A stretch of DNA of 64,000 nt from Mycobacterium adipatum (GTDB lineage: Bacteria; Actinomycetota; Actinomycetes; Mycobacteriales; Mycobacteriaceae), in NCBI RefSeq assembly GCF_001644575.1, contig NZ_CP015596.1, positions 4,092,001-4,156,000 on the forward strand. Direction: 5' to 3'. Numbering within the stretch: the first letter of the stretch is position 1; every line of letters begins with the position of its first letter. Shown piece after piece: positions 46,879-55,220 of this stretch. The position numbers and the translations under genes are program-made. Under the pieces are notes generated by a model that searched no databases, was not told the origin of the DNA, and saw nothing but the letters and a program-made list of their open reading frames with translations.

Positions 46879-47583
46879 ATGACGCTCTACGCCGGGCGCG
46901 GCCCGCTGGGCCGCCGGCCCGCCGGACGGTTCTTTCCGCCGATACCCGAGGACCTGGTCTTCATCGAACCCCACCCACGGCGCATCCAGGCGATACTCAA
47001 GGGCCACACGGTGATCGACACCGAGGCGGCCCTGTTGGTGCACCGCCGCGACCACCCGCTCAGCTACGCGTTCCCGGTCGGCGTGACGGGCGACCTGCCC
47101 GCCGAACCGGTTTCGGAAGAGCCGGGCTACGTGCGGGTGCCCTGGGATGCTGTCGATCACTGGATCGAGGAGGGCCGCGTCCTGGTGCATTATCCGCCGA
47201 ACCCTTACCACCGGGTGGACTGCCTCCCCACCACCCGGGGCCTGCGGGTCGGCATCGGCACCAGCGTGTTGGTGGATACCGTGGACACCGTGATCGTCTA
47301 CGAAACCTCGCTGGCACCAAGGCTTTACGTCAATCCGGCCCTGGTGCGCACCGATCTGCTGCACCGCAGCGAGACCATCAGCTACTGCAATTACAAGGGC
47401 TACGCCACGTACTGGTCGGCGGTCATCGGCGGGCAGGTCTTCACCGATGTGGCGTGGAGCTATGCCGATCCCCCGCCGGAATCGTTTGCCATCGCCGGTT
47501 TTCTGAGCTTCGACGAGACACGCGCCAATGTCCTGGCCGAGCTACCCGGTGCCGACACCGGCGACTGCGGTTGCGAAACCTGA
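46879..47583 (+). CDS. DUF427 domain protein
   Basis: 234 residues from MTLYAGRGPLGRRPAG. DUF427 proteins are small beta-barrel proteins of unknown function, often in actinobacterial metabolic clusters. The domain occurs in the C-terminal half: ETISYCNYKGYATYWSAVIGGQVFTDVAWSYADPPPESFAIAGFLSFDE contains the family Y-C-x-Y-K-G-x-A-x-Y-W and the W-x-Y-x-x-P patterns. The N-terminal half (TVIDTEAALLVHRRDHPLSYAFPVG) looks like a second, degenerate copy. The C-terminal GDCGCET is Cys-rich. ATG is 8 bases after dyad A, so the operator overlaps the promoter or leader. Confidence 0.8.
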   Translation: MTLYAGRGPLGRRPAGRFFPPIPEDLVFIEPHPRRIQAILKGHTVIDTEAALLVHRRDHPLSYAFPVGVTGDLPAEPVSEEPGYVRVPWDAVDHWIEEGRVLVHYPPNPYHRVDCLPTTRGLRVGIGTSVLVDTVDTVIVYETSLAPRLYVNPALVRTDLLHRSETISYCNYKGYATYWSAVIGGQVFTDVAWSYADPPPESFAIAGFLSFDETRANVLAELPGADTGDCGCET

Positions 47584-47611
47584 GATTTCAGCACACCAGA
47601 AAGGTCACACC

Positions 47612-48088
47612 GTGGGCATCGTCACCACCAGCTCGGAAACCGCGTTCAGCCAATCCGCGGAAACCATCTACGATTTCGTCACCAATCCGGTCAACTGGGC
47701 CAGGACCTACCCGGGCGGGCCACGCATCACCGGTGTGCCGGCGACGTTGCCGCTGCAGGTCGGTGACACCTGGCAGGAGGCCCACCCCACCGAGGACCGG
47801 GTGTTCACCTGGCAGCTGGCGATCGCCACCCGGCCGCGGATGTGGGTGTTCACATCGGTGGGCCGCCTCGGCGCCGATTACGCCGGCAACGGTGGTTTCG
47901 AAGGTCGCATGACCGTCGAATATCACTTCAGCATGCCCGATCCCGCCGTCACCCTGTTCACGCGCACCATGACCATCGAGGCCTACCGGGACGCGCCGAT
48001 GGCCGACGGGTTCTTCCGGATCGTGAATCCGTCGCACATCGACGCCTACCATGCCGCGGTGGCGCGCGAACTCGGCGCGCTCAGCTGA
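47612..48088 (+). CDS. SRPBCC (START-like) family protein
   Basis: 158 residues from the GTG at 47612, preceded by AGAAAGG. SAETIYDFVTNPVNWARTYPGGPRI and QVGDTWQEAHPTEDRVFTWQLAIATRPRMWVFTSVGRLG fit the helix-grip fold that binds hydrophobic ligands (polyketide cyclase/dehydrase type). It follows the DUF427 gene by 28 bases and is convergent with the esterase gene, their ends overlapping by 8 bases. It could bind or isomerise a pathway intermediate; the role is not known. Confidence 0.8.
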   Translation: MGIVTTSSETAFSQSAETIYDFVTNPVNWARTYPGGPRITGVPATLPLQVGDTWQEAHPTEDRVFTWQLAIATRPRMWVFTSVGRLGADYAGNGGFEGRMTVEYHFSMPDPAVTLFTRTMTIEAYRDAPMADGFFRIVNPSHIDAYHAAVARELGALS

Positions 48089-49007
48089 GCGTCAGGGCAC
48101 GGCGCAGCGCCGCAGCCTGCAGGCCGAACAGCTGCCGGCTGGTCTCCCACTGCGGCAGCAGTGAGTCGAAACCGTGACAGGTTCGCGCCAGCACGTGCAG
48201 CTCGGTCGACACCGCCCCCCACATCAGTCGCAGCGCATAGTCGACGGCCTCATCGCGCAGCGGATCGAGCTCCGAGCAGCTGATGAACGCCGGTGCCAGA
48301 CCGGTCAGATCGGCGACCCTCGCCGGCACCGCGCCGGGCGACGGTGACGCGCCGGCCAGATAGTATTGCCACATCAATACCGCTGCCGGGCCGTCGAATC
48401 CGGGGGTGCTGTCAAACTCCTGTTTGGACGGGGTGAGCCCGTCGTCGAGCGCCGGCTGGTGGAGCAGCTGGATCCGGATCGGCGGAGCGGAACCCTGTGC
48501 GGCACACTGCGCCAAGCCGGCCGCCAACGCGCCGCCCGCGCTGCTGCCCGCGACGGCCAGCCGGTCGGCGTCGATCCCCCAGCCCGGAGCGCTGGCCGCT
48601 GCCCAGCGCAGGACGGCCAGCGCATCGTCGATGGCTGCCGGATAGGGATGTTCCGGGGCCAACCGGTAGTCCACGGAGACCACCGTGACGGCGGCGCGGC
48701 GGGCCAACTCGACGCACTGCAGGTGATCGGTGTCCAGGTTGCCCAGCACGAACGCGCCGCCGTGGCAGTAGACCAGCACACCGTCGGTCCCGCCACGGTA
48801 AATCCGGACGGGGACAACCCCACCCACCACCGCGTCCTCGATATCCACCCCGGCGGTGTCGATGCCGGCTGCGCCATCGGCGCGGCGCCGGTTCAGCATG
48901 GCCCGCACACTCAGCAGCTGTTCGGCGGACAGGTCGGTGCGGGCCGCGACCAGGTGCCGCAGCGCCGGGTCGAGCCGGCCGGCCATCACATCGTCGTCCA
49001 TGCGCAC
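48081..49007 (-). CDS. Alpha/beta hydrolase, hormone-sensitive-lipase-type esterase
   Basis: 308 residues. The HSL-family oxyanion motif is LVYCHGGAFVLGN (HGG), the nucleophile is in AVAGSSAGGALAAGL (GxSxG), the acid in SELDPLRDEAVDYA and the His in CHGFDSL. The GTG at 49007 overlaps the SDR stop by one base; ATG at 49001 is an alternative. Last gene of a six-gene operon (NIPSNAP-like, P450, ADH, aldolase, SDR, esterase) under dyad B. It may open an ester made by the Baeyer-Villiger enzyme; inferred. Confidence 0.9.
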   Translation of the reverse strand: MRMDDDVMAGRLDPALRHLVAARTDLSAEQLLSVRAMLNRRRADGAAGIDTAGVDIEDAVVGGVVPVRIYRGGTDGVLVYCHGGAFVLGNLDTDHLQCVELARRAAVTVVSVDYRLAPEHPYPAAIDDALAVLRWAAASAPGWGIDADRLAVAGSSAGGALAAGLAQCAAQGSAPPIRIQLLHQPALDDGLTPSKQEFDSTPGFDGPAAVLMWQYYLAGASPSPGAVPARVADLTGLAPAFISCSELDPLRDEAVDYALRLMWGAVSTELHVLARTCHGFDSLLPQWETSRQLFGLQAAALRRALTLS

Positions 49008-49729
49008 TAACCGATCCGCAGGATCTGGCCACCGTCGATCACCATTTCCGACCCCGTGATGAACGAGGCGTTGGCCGACACCAGGAACGCCACCGCGTCG
49101 GCCACCTCGGCCGGGGTGCCGAGTCGGCCCGAGGTCTGGGCCAGCCGATCCTGGGTGCGTTCATCGAGCATCGGGGTCGCGATCGGACCGGGGAATACCG
49201 CATTGACCCGGATGCCCGCCGGTGCGAGTTCCACCGCGGCGGCCTGGGTGAGGCCGCGCAGCGCCCATTTCGACGAGCCGTAGGCGCTGTGGTTCGGGAA
49301 CGGCCGGATGGCACTGGTACTGCAGGTGTTCACGATCGAAGCACTCTCGGCTTCGGTCAGATGCGGTAGCGCGGCCCGGATGCCGAGAAACGGGCCCAGA
49401 CAGTTGACCCGCCAACTGTTCTCGAACCCTGCGGCGGTCTCGTCGGCGATGGCCGCGCGGTGCAGCACACCCGCGTTGTTCACCAGTGCGCTCAAGGCTC
49501 CGAACCCCTCGATGGTCGCCGCCACCGCGGCGTGCCACTGCGCCTCGGAGGTGACGTCGAGTTCCAGCGCGAGGACTCCGTGGGCGTATTGCGCTGTGCT
49601 GGCGAGTAGTTCGTCGGTCAGCAGATCGCAGGCCGCCACCCGGAACCCGTCGGCGTGCAGTCGGGCGACGATCGCCGCACCCTGTCCCCGGGCCGCCCCG
49701 GTCACCAGGGCAACCGGGTGCGTCATCAC
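49007..49729 (-). CDS. Short-chain dehydrogenase/reductase
   Basis: 240 residues. VALVTGAARGQGAAIVARL (TGxxxGxG), NNAGVLHRAAI, and catalytic YGSSKWALRG (YxxxK, about 150). Ends SFITGSEMVIDGGQILRIG. The start overlaps the aldolase stop by 4 bases. A different SDR from the one in the glnA4 operon. Likely acts on a hydroxylated product of the P450 upstream in the same operon. Confidence 0.9.
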   Translation of the reverse strand: MMTHPVALVTGAARGQGAAIVARLHADGFRVAACDLLTDELLASTAQYAHGVLALELDVTSEAQWHAAVAATIEGFGALSALVNNAGVLHRAAIADETAAGFENSWRVNCLGPFLGIRAALPHLTEAESASIVNTCSTSAIRPFPNHSAYGSSKWALRGLTQAAAVELAPAGIRVNAVFPGPIATPMLDERTQDRLAQTSGRLGTPAEVADAVAFLVSANASFITGSEMVIDGGQILRIG

Positions 49730-50469
49730 CGCGCCTCGCTGAGATGGGCGGCCGCACCGCGACGCAGTGCCTGGGATTCCGAGGTCAGGGTGATCATCCG
49801 GAAACCGATCTCAGCCATCGCCTTCCCCGCCTTTCCGGTACCGGCGTGAATGCCGGTGACAAGTCCCGCCGCGGCAGCGGTGACATGGATCTCGGCCATC
49901 GCGGCCCGCACATCCGGGTGGGTCCACATATCGGCGAGTCGATGCCCCATCGAGATGGCCAGGTCGGCGGGCCCGACGTACACGCCGGTCAGCCCCGGCA
50001 CGGCGCAGATCTCGTCCAGCGCGGCAAGACCGCGGGCGGTTTCGATCATCACGTAGACGCCGGCAGCGGCCTCCAGGGCGGCGGTGTCATGACCGAGCGC
50101 GGCCCGCAGCGGGCCGAAGCTGCGCACCCCGGCCGGGGCGTAGCGGGTCGCGGCCACCGCGGCGGCGGCCTGATCCGCCGACTCCACCATGGCGATGATC
50201 ACGGCGTCAGCCCCCGCGTCGAGCACCCGGCCGATCGGCGCGGGCGCTGCCGACGGCAGTCGCACCGCGGTGGCGATCGGCACATGCTCCAACCGACGCA
50301 ACAGCAGCGCGACATCGGCATCGTCCAGATAGCCGTGCTGGACATCGAATCCGACGTAGTCGTAGCCGGCCTGCGCGAACTCCTCGGGCCCGATGATGGT
50401 CGGGCCCACTACCCAGCCACCCCAGACGCGTTCCTTGGCCGCAAGGGCGCTCTGCAGTCGCGTACTCAT
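49726..50469 (-). CDS. HpcH/HpaI-family aldolase
   Basis: 247 residues, class II (metal-dependent) aldolase fold of 2-keto-3-deoxy acid aldolases. VWGGWVVGPTIIGPEEFAQAGYDYVGFDVQHGYLDDADVALLLRRL, metal ligand Glu in YVMIETARGLAALDEI, Asp in VYVGPADLAISMG, and WTHPDVRAAM. It cleaves or forms C-C bonds next to a 2-oxo acid such as pyruvate. Overlaps the alcohol dehydrogenase by 4 bases. Its presence suggests the pathway yields an oxo-acid that is split to pyruvate-type products. Confidence 0.9.
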   Translation of the reverse strand: MSTRLQSALAAKERVWGGWVVGPTIIGPEEFAQAGYDYVGFDVQHGYLDDADVALLLRRLEHVPIATAVRLPSAAPAPIGRVLDAGADAVIIAMVESADQAAAAVAATRYAPAGVRSFGPLRAALGHDTAALEAAAGVYVMIETARGLAALDEICAVPGLTGVYVGPADLAISMGHRLADMWTHPDVRAAMAEIHVTAAAAGLVTGIHAGTGKAGKAMAEIGFRMITLTSESQALRRGAAAHLSEAR

Positions 50470-51434
50470 TGTGTGATCGCGATCTTGACCCGCTGCGGGT
50501 CGGGCCGGCAGGCCTGCTCGAAGGCGGCCTGCGCCTCGTCGATGCCGAAGGTATGGGTCAGGTAGGCCGGCAGCAGGTGCGGATGCCGCGCGGCGAACTC
50601 GGCGGCGGCGGCCAGCACCCGCCGGCGTTGGATGGTCACACCGGATTTCAGGGTCAGGTTGTTGCGCAGCATGGTTCGCATGCTGATGGGGTAGCTGTCG
50701 TCATCGGTGACTCCGAAGTAGAACACGGTCGCACCGAACGCGGCCGCCTCGAGGGCGTGGCCCAGGGTGGCCACCTGATGCCCCACGGCCTCGATGACAA
50801 CATCGAACTTCGTGGCGGGCTCCAGGTGGCGGATCCAGCGATCGCTGGTGGCGCGCACGGTCTCGTCGACGCCGAAAGCCTGCGCCAACGGCGCACGGTC
50901 GACCGGGTCCACACCGGTGACATGCGCGGCCCCGGCGGCCTTGGCCACATAGCAGAACAGCAGTCCGATCGAGCCCTGACCGATCACCGCGACCCGCTTG
51001 CCGGTGAGATCTCCGAGTTGCTCGACGGCGTACAGCACGCAGGCCAGCGGTTGCAGTCCGATCGCCTGTGCGGGCGTCAGATCCGCCGCGTAGCCGGACA
51101 ATCCGTCGCCGTCGGCGACCACATGTGCCTGCAGTCCGTCGAATCCGGAGGCCCAGCCCACCACCCGGTCCCCCACCGCGTGCGCCGGATGGGTGCTGGC
51201 CAGCACCTCACCGGCGATCTCGTGGATCGGGAAGCCATCCAGTTCCGCGGCGCAGCGTCCGGTGTCCGCGGGAAGCCTGCCCTGCGTGCCCCGGAAACCG
51301 GGCAGATCGCTACCGCAGATCCCGGCGGCCAGAAACCGCAGCAGGACCTGGCCGTCGGCCAGTCGGGTCGGGTCGGGCTCGGGCACCTCGACGCGTTGAA
51401 AGGTGAACGGCGCGACCAACCGGTAACACCACAT
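50466..51434 (-). CDS. Medium-chain zinc-type alcohol dehydrogenase
   Basis: 322 residues. Catalytic-zinc region AAGICGSDLPGFRG and GFPIHEIAGEVL (Cys and His-Glu), followed by the Rossmann motif VAVIGQGSIGLLFCYVAKAAGA. The structural-zinc four-Cys lobe of classical ADHs is not present. Ends EQACRPDPQRVKIAITQ. Begins directly after the P450 stop (51435) and overlaps the aldolase by 4 bases. Likely oxidises the alcohol produced by the P450. Confidence 0.88.
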   Translation of the reverse strand: MWCYRLVAPFTFQRVEVPEPDPTRLADGQVLLRFLAAGICGSDLPGFRGTQGRLPADTGRCAAELDGFPIHEIAGEVLASTHPAHAVGDRVVGWASGFDGLQAHVVADGDGLSGYAADLTPAQAIGLQPLACVLYAVEQLGDLTGKRVAVIGQGSIGLLFCYVAKAAGAAHVTGVDPVDRAPLAQAFGVDETVRATSDRWIRHLEPATKFDVVIEAVGHQVATLGHALEAAAFGATVFYFGVTDDDSYPISMRTMLRNNLTLKSGVTIQRRRVLAAAAEFAARHPHLLPAYLTHTFGIDEAQAAFEQACRPDPQRVKIAITQ

Positions 51435-52664
51435 CTAGCCGCCCTCCGCATGCACGTCGACGGGGACACTGTTCCAGCCCCATTGGAAACTCGAGGGAGG
51501 CCGCGAGGCGGACTCGCTGAGGATGCGGTAGTCGCTGACCCGCCTGAACCACTCCTGCATCAGGATCGTCACCTCCAGGCGGGCGACGTGCACACCGAGG
51601 CAGAAGTGCTGACCGTGCCCGAACGACAACAGCCGTTCGATGGGCCGGTTCCAGATGAACGCATCCGGGTTCGGGTACTCGCGCTCGTCGCGGGCCGCCG
51701 AGGCCAGCAGCGTGATGACGCGTTGACCGGGTTGGATGGTGGTGCCGTGAATCATGTACGGGCGGCGCACCGTTCGGGCGAACCACTGGGCCGGCGCGGT
51801 GTAACGCAGGATCTCCTCCCGTGCGATCGGCACATTGTGCTCCAGATCGGCACGCACCGCGGCGAGCTGATCCGGATGCTCGGCGAGCTGCCACAGGCCG
51901 GCGGCGGTGACCTTGGGCACCGTCTCAGTGCCGCCGATGAAGACACCCAGCATCTGGGTGGCCGCCTCGGAATCGCTCAATGTGGAACCGTCGGGCAGCA
52001 CGAAGTTGATCAGGCTGTCGGCGATGGGCACGCTGCCGTCGGCGCCCTCCGCACGGCGCCGCTCGACGATCGGTGTGAGGTAGGACAGGAAGCCCGGGCG
52101 CGAGTTGGCGACCTCGACGCCCTCCCCCGGCTGCGCCAGACTGCCCGCGTTGACGGCCGCCAGCACCTCGGACGCCAATTCCACCGGCAGACCCAAGAAC
52201 TCGCAGACCATCGCCGCAGCGACATGCCCGCCGTAGTCCTGCGTCAGGTCGAAGGTCCCGCGCGGCAACAACTCGTCGAGACGCTCATTGGCCAGCGTCC
52301 GGATGCGCTCGGCCCAACCGGCCGCCGAGCGGGGCCGGAACGGCGAGGAGGTGCAGCGGCGCACGCTCTCGTACACCGGCGAATCGAAGTTCGCGTGAAA
52401 GGGCATGGGGTGCAGCGGCGGATCGGCCACCGGGCCGCTGTTGTGCCGTTGCAGTACCGCCGCGGACGGCAGCGTCCCCTCGGATGCCACGAAGGTGCCG
52501 TCGGTGATCCGCAGCGCGTCCCAGATATCGGAGAACCGGGACAGTGCGTAGGTGTCCCACTTCGGCAGGTAGTACACCGGATGCTCATCCCGCAGCACCC
52601 GGTAGTACGGCAGGGGGTCGGCCATCACCGCCGGGTCGAAGGGATCGTACGAGAAGTCCGACAT
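51435..52664 (-). CDS. Cytochrome P450 (first)
   Basis: 409 residues from MSDFSYDPFDPAVMADP. I-helix LGVFIGGTETVPKVTAAGLW; ExxR in EEILRYTAPAQWFARTVRR; haem-binding FGHGQHFCLGVHVARLEV (Cys about 350). The ferredoxin-type soluble bacterial P450 layout is complete. No ferredoxin or reductase gene is adjacent. Lies 11 bases after the NIPSNAP-like gene and directly before the ADH, in the operon under dyad B. Substrate unknown. Confidence 0.94.
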   Translation of the reverse strand: MSDFSYDPFDPAVMADPLPYYRVLRDEHPVYYLPKWDTYALSRFSDIWDALRITDGTFVASEGTLPSAAVLQRHNSGPVADPPLHPMPFHANFDSPVYESVRRCTSSPFRPRSAAGWAERIRTLANERLDELLPRGTFDLTQDYGGHVAAAMVCEFLGLPVELASEVLAAVNAGSLAQPGEGVEVANSRPGFLSYLTPIVERRRAEGADGSVPIADSLINFVLPDGSTLSDSEAATQMLGVFIGGTETVPKVTAAGLWQLAEHPDQLAAVRADLEHNVPIAREEILRYTAPAQWFARTVRRPYMIHGTTIQPGQRVITLLASAARDEREYPNPDAFIWNRPIERLLSFGHGQHFCLGVHVARLEVTILMQEWFRRVSDYRILSESASRPPSSFQWGWNSVPVDVHAEGG

Positions 52665-52675
52665 CACAGTGGCTT

Positions 52676-53380
52676 TCACTGCAGCGGCGAGCCCGGTAGT
52701 GCGGCCAGGATTGAATCCTCCCAGCCGTCCCGCAGCGCGGGTGCGACGGACATCCAGGTGACGATCTCGGCGGGCGGAGCATCCTTCCAGGATGGGTAGT
52801 GGTTCTCGAAGCAGTCCCACCCGCCGTCCAACGCCCAGTAGTGGATGACCTCGTTGAACCGGAACGTTGTGGTGAACGACCCGAGCCAGCGTTTACCGGT
52901 GCTTTCCGACCACGGTACGTACAGCCGTTCCAGTTCCCGGATGTAGTCGTCCTGCCTGCCCGGCTTGGTGTGCATGATCTCCTGGATGACCAGTTCGGCG
53001 CTGAAGCCCTCCTCCCGCAATTGGGCCAGGCTGCGGTTCTGCGGCGCGGCGTACATGATCCGACCTTCACCGTGCGCGCCGATCCCGGACAGGTAGGCCG
53101 CCCATTCCGCGGCCGCGAGGGCATGGCTACCGCCACGCGCGTGCGCCCTGCCGATGCGGGCGTAGTCGGCGAAGGCGTCGATCTCCCAGATGATGGTGAT
53201 CTGCGGCCAGTTCCCGTTGTACGGGGTGGTCTCCCACAGTGCGAACAGCCGGGCCCCGAGCTGCTCCATCATGGGCTGATAGACGCCGGTGAATCGCTCG
53301 GTGAATTCGTCGCTCCCACCACTGCCCAGCCCGATGGTCTCGTGCAGATACAGCAGCGTGTGGCGGTGGTATTTACGCAC
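52676..53380 (-). CDS. NIPSNAP/dimeric alpha-beta-barrel-like protein
   Basis: 234 residues from a GTG at 53380 (VRKYHRHTLLYLHETIGLG). It looks like two ferredoxin-like repeats (about 10-110 and 120-225): GARLFALWETTPYNGNWPQITIIWEIDAFADYARIG and GKRWLGSFTTTFRFNEVIHYWALDGGWDCFENHYPSW. I do not recognise a precise family. First gene of the six-gene operon. Dyad B ends 10 bases from its start, so the operator is inside its promoter or leader. Confidence 0.7.
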   Translation of the reverse strand: MRKYHRHTLLYLHETIGLGSGGSDEFTERFTGVYQPMMEQLGARLFALWETTPYNGNWPQITIIWEIDAFADYARIGRAHARGGSHALAAAEWAAYLSGIGAHGEGRIMYAAPQNRSLAQLREEGFSAELVIQEIMHTKPGRQDDYIRELERLYVPWSESTGKRWLGSFTTTFRFNEVIHYWALDGGWDCFENHYPSWKDAPPAEIVTWMSVAPALRDGWEDSILAALPGSPLQ

Positions 53381-53389
53381 CCAGCGAGC

Positions 53390-53416
53390 GTGACATTTGA
53401 CGAGTGTTTTGTAAAG
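53390..53416. promoter_or_regulatory. Regulon dyad B: GTGACA-N14-TGTAAAG
   Basis: TGACA at 53391-53395, TGTAAAG at 53410-53416, extended AGCGTGACATTT shared with site A. Positioned between the divergent six-gene operon and the SMP-30/thioesterase genes, so it can act on both. Confidence 0.7.
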
Positions 53417-53447
53417 GTGCCGCCGTCGGGTCCGCTATCGTGACCCC

Positions 53448-54251
53448 ATGACAGTGCAGCCGTTGGCCAACGGGTTCTGCTTCGGCGAAGGCGTGCGCTG
53501 GTTCGAGGGGCTGGTCTGGTTTTCCGACATGCTCGGCGAGGCCGTGCACACTGTCACCCTGCAGGGCGAGATGTCGACATTGCCGTTGCCCGGCCACGCG
53601 CCGTCCGGGCTGGGCTTCCGGCCGGATGGAACCTTGTTGATCGTATCCACCGAGCGACGTCAGATCCTGGCCTATGACGGCGAAAGCGTGTCGTTGGTGG
53701 CCGATCTGGGTGATCTGGTGCCGGCCGGTCTCGGCGATATGGTGGTCGACGGCGATGGTCGCGCCTATGTCGGTGCGCAGGCCCGCGAGGGCGGGGTGAT
53801 CGTCCGACTGGACCGCAACAACCAGGCGACGGTGGTCGCCGAGGATCTGAGCTTCCCCAACGGCATGGTGATCACCCCGGACGGCACCTTCGTGGTCGCC
53901 GAGTCCACCGGCCGGCGCCTGAGCGCCTACTCCGTCGACGATGCCGGCGCCCTGCACCACCGCCGGGTGTTCGCCGCCGGGTTGGACGGTCCGCCCGACG
54001 GGCTGGCGGTGGATGCCGACGGCGGCGTGTGGACCGCGATGACACTGTCCCATCGGTTCGACCGCATCACCGCCGAGGGCGTCACCGACCGTATCGAAAT
54101 GGGTGATCGCACCGCGATCGCCTGCGCGCTGGGCGGCCCCGAAGACCGCGCACTGTTCTTGCTGTCGGCCACCGACGCCTACCCCGACCGCCTGGTCGGC
54201 ACCACGCTGTCCACGCTCGACGTGATCGGCGTCGACATCCCCGCTCCCTGA
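53448..54251 (+). CDS. SMP-30/gluconolactonase-family lactonase
   Basis: 267 residues, six-bladed beta-propeller. Metal ligands typical of SMP-30 are seen: Glu in FCFGEGVRWFEGLVWFSDM, Asn in SFPNGMVITPDGTFVVAEST, and Asp in PPDGLAVDADGGVWTA. The family hydrolyses lactones, an expected step after Baeyer-Villiger oxidation of a cyclic ketone. Shares dyad B with the divergent operon. The next gene starts 20 bases later. Confidence 0.9.
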   Translation: MTVQPLANGFCFGEGVRWFEGLVWFSDMLGEAVHTVTLQGEMSTLPLPGHAPSGLGFRPDGTLLIVSTERRQILAYDGESVSLVADLGDLVPAGLGDMVVDGDGRAYVGAQAREGGVIVRLDRNNQATVVAEDLSFPNGMVITPDGTFVVAESTGRRLSAYSVDDAGALHHRRVFAAGLDGPPDGLAVDADGGVWTAMTLSHRFDRITAEGVTDRIEMGDRTAIACALGGPEDRALFLLSATDAYPDRLVGTTLSTLDVIGVDIPAP

Positions 54252-54270
54252 CCCACTGGAGACAACAACC

Positions 54271-55086
54271 GTGTCCGACTGCTACTACGAACTCCTCGAC
54301 GCCGACGACCCCGTCGGCGAGCGATTCGCCGCCACCGACCTGGTGCGCAGTACCTGGTCGGCATCCATCCAGCACGGCGCCCCGCCGTCGGCGCTGTTGG
54401 TGCGTGCGCTGGAACGCTGCGAGCAGCGGGAGGACACCCGGCTCAGCCGCGTGTTGGTCGATCTGCTGGGCCCGGTGCCCGCCGAGGGTGATCTGTGGGT
54501 GCGGTCGCGCCGCGAGCGCTCGGGTGCGCAGATCGAGTTGATCACCGCCGAGATGTTCGCTCCCGGCCCGGACGGCTCGCCGCGACCGGTCGCGCGCGCC
54601 AGCGGCTGGCGGTTGCAGAAGCAGGACACCACCGAGATGCTGCATTCGCCCGCGCCGGCATTGCGGTCGCTGGCCGAGGCCCGCAGTCGGGACATGGCCA
54701 AGGACTGGGACAGCAACTATCTGCACAGCGTCGACTGGCGCTGGCTGACAATACCTTTGGCTGACGGACCGGGTGAATCCTGGATACGTCCCACGGTCGA
54801 TGTGGTCAAGGGCGAGACGATGACACCGTTGCAACGGTTGTTTGCGGTCGCCGACGATGCGAACGGAATCGGCGCCAAGATCGACATCCGGCAGTGGACC
54901 TTCCTCAACACCGACCTGGTGGTGCACATCCACCGCGTGCCGGAAGGATCGTGGATCGGCATCCGCGCCGAGACCAGCTACGGGCCGGACGGTATCGGCA
55001 CCACACTGGGCACGCTGTTCGACGAGCAGGGTGCCGTCGGCGCCATCCAGCAGTCGGTGCTGGTGCGCCGCAGGCAGAGTCGCTAG
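54271..55086 (+). CDS. Acyl-CoA thioesterase family protein, double hotdog
   Basis: 271 residues, GTG start. The arrangement SIQHGAPPSALLVRALERCEQ and RVLVDLLGPVPAEGDLWVRSRRERSGAQIELITAEMF, then IDIRQWTFLNTDLVVHIHRVPEGSWIGIRAETSYGPDGIGTT, fits the TesB-like/thioesterase superfamily fold in two hotdog repeats. It follows the SMP-30 gene and belongs to the same transcript. Catalytic residues are not obvious, and it may act on CoA esters made by the class III CoA transferase. Confidence 0.75.
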   Translation: MSDCYYELLDADDPVGERFAATDLVRSTWSASIQHGAPPSALLVRALERCEQREDTRLSRVLVDLLGPVPAEGDLWVRSRRERSGAQIELITAEMFAPGPDGSPRPVARASGWRLQKQDTTEMLHSPAPALRSLAEARSRDMAKDWDSNYLHSVDWRWLTIPLADGPGESWIRPTVDVVKGETMTPLQRLFAVADDANGIGAKIDIRQWTFLNTDLVVHIHRVPEGSWIGIRAETSYGPDGIGTTLGTLFDEQGAVGAIQQSVLVRRRQSR

Positions 55087-55135
55087 AGCGGAGTCGCTGG
55101 GGCGGTCCGCTTCGGTGGTGTCCCGGTGCGCCGTG

Positions 55136-55170
55136 GCGGGTCCGGCGGGGTGTTGTGCCGCCGGACCCGC
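55136..55170. terminator. Strong hairpin between the thioesterase and HNH genes
   Basis: Perfect 13-base stem GCGGGTCCGGCGG/CCGCCGGACCCGC, 9-base loop, and GGTTTTCTC a few bases downstream on the plus strand. Serves the plus-strand thioesterase and could also serve the convergent HNH gene. Confidence 0.7.
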
Positions 55171-55220
55171 TGTGCGGGCGGTTTTCTCTGTCCAGTTGTC
55201 AAGGTGCGGTGCAGGTGTGG

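Noticed and set aside
50469..52799. 776-codon plus-strand frame opposite ADH and P450
   Set aside because: Antisense composition artefact; the minus strand carries intact catalytic motifs.
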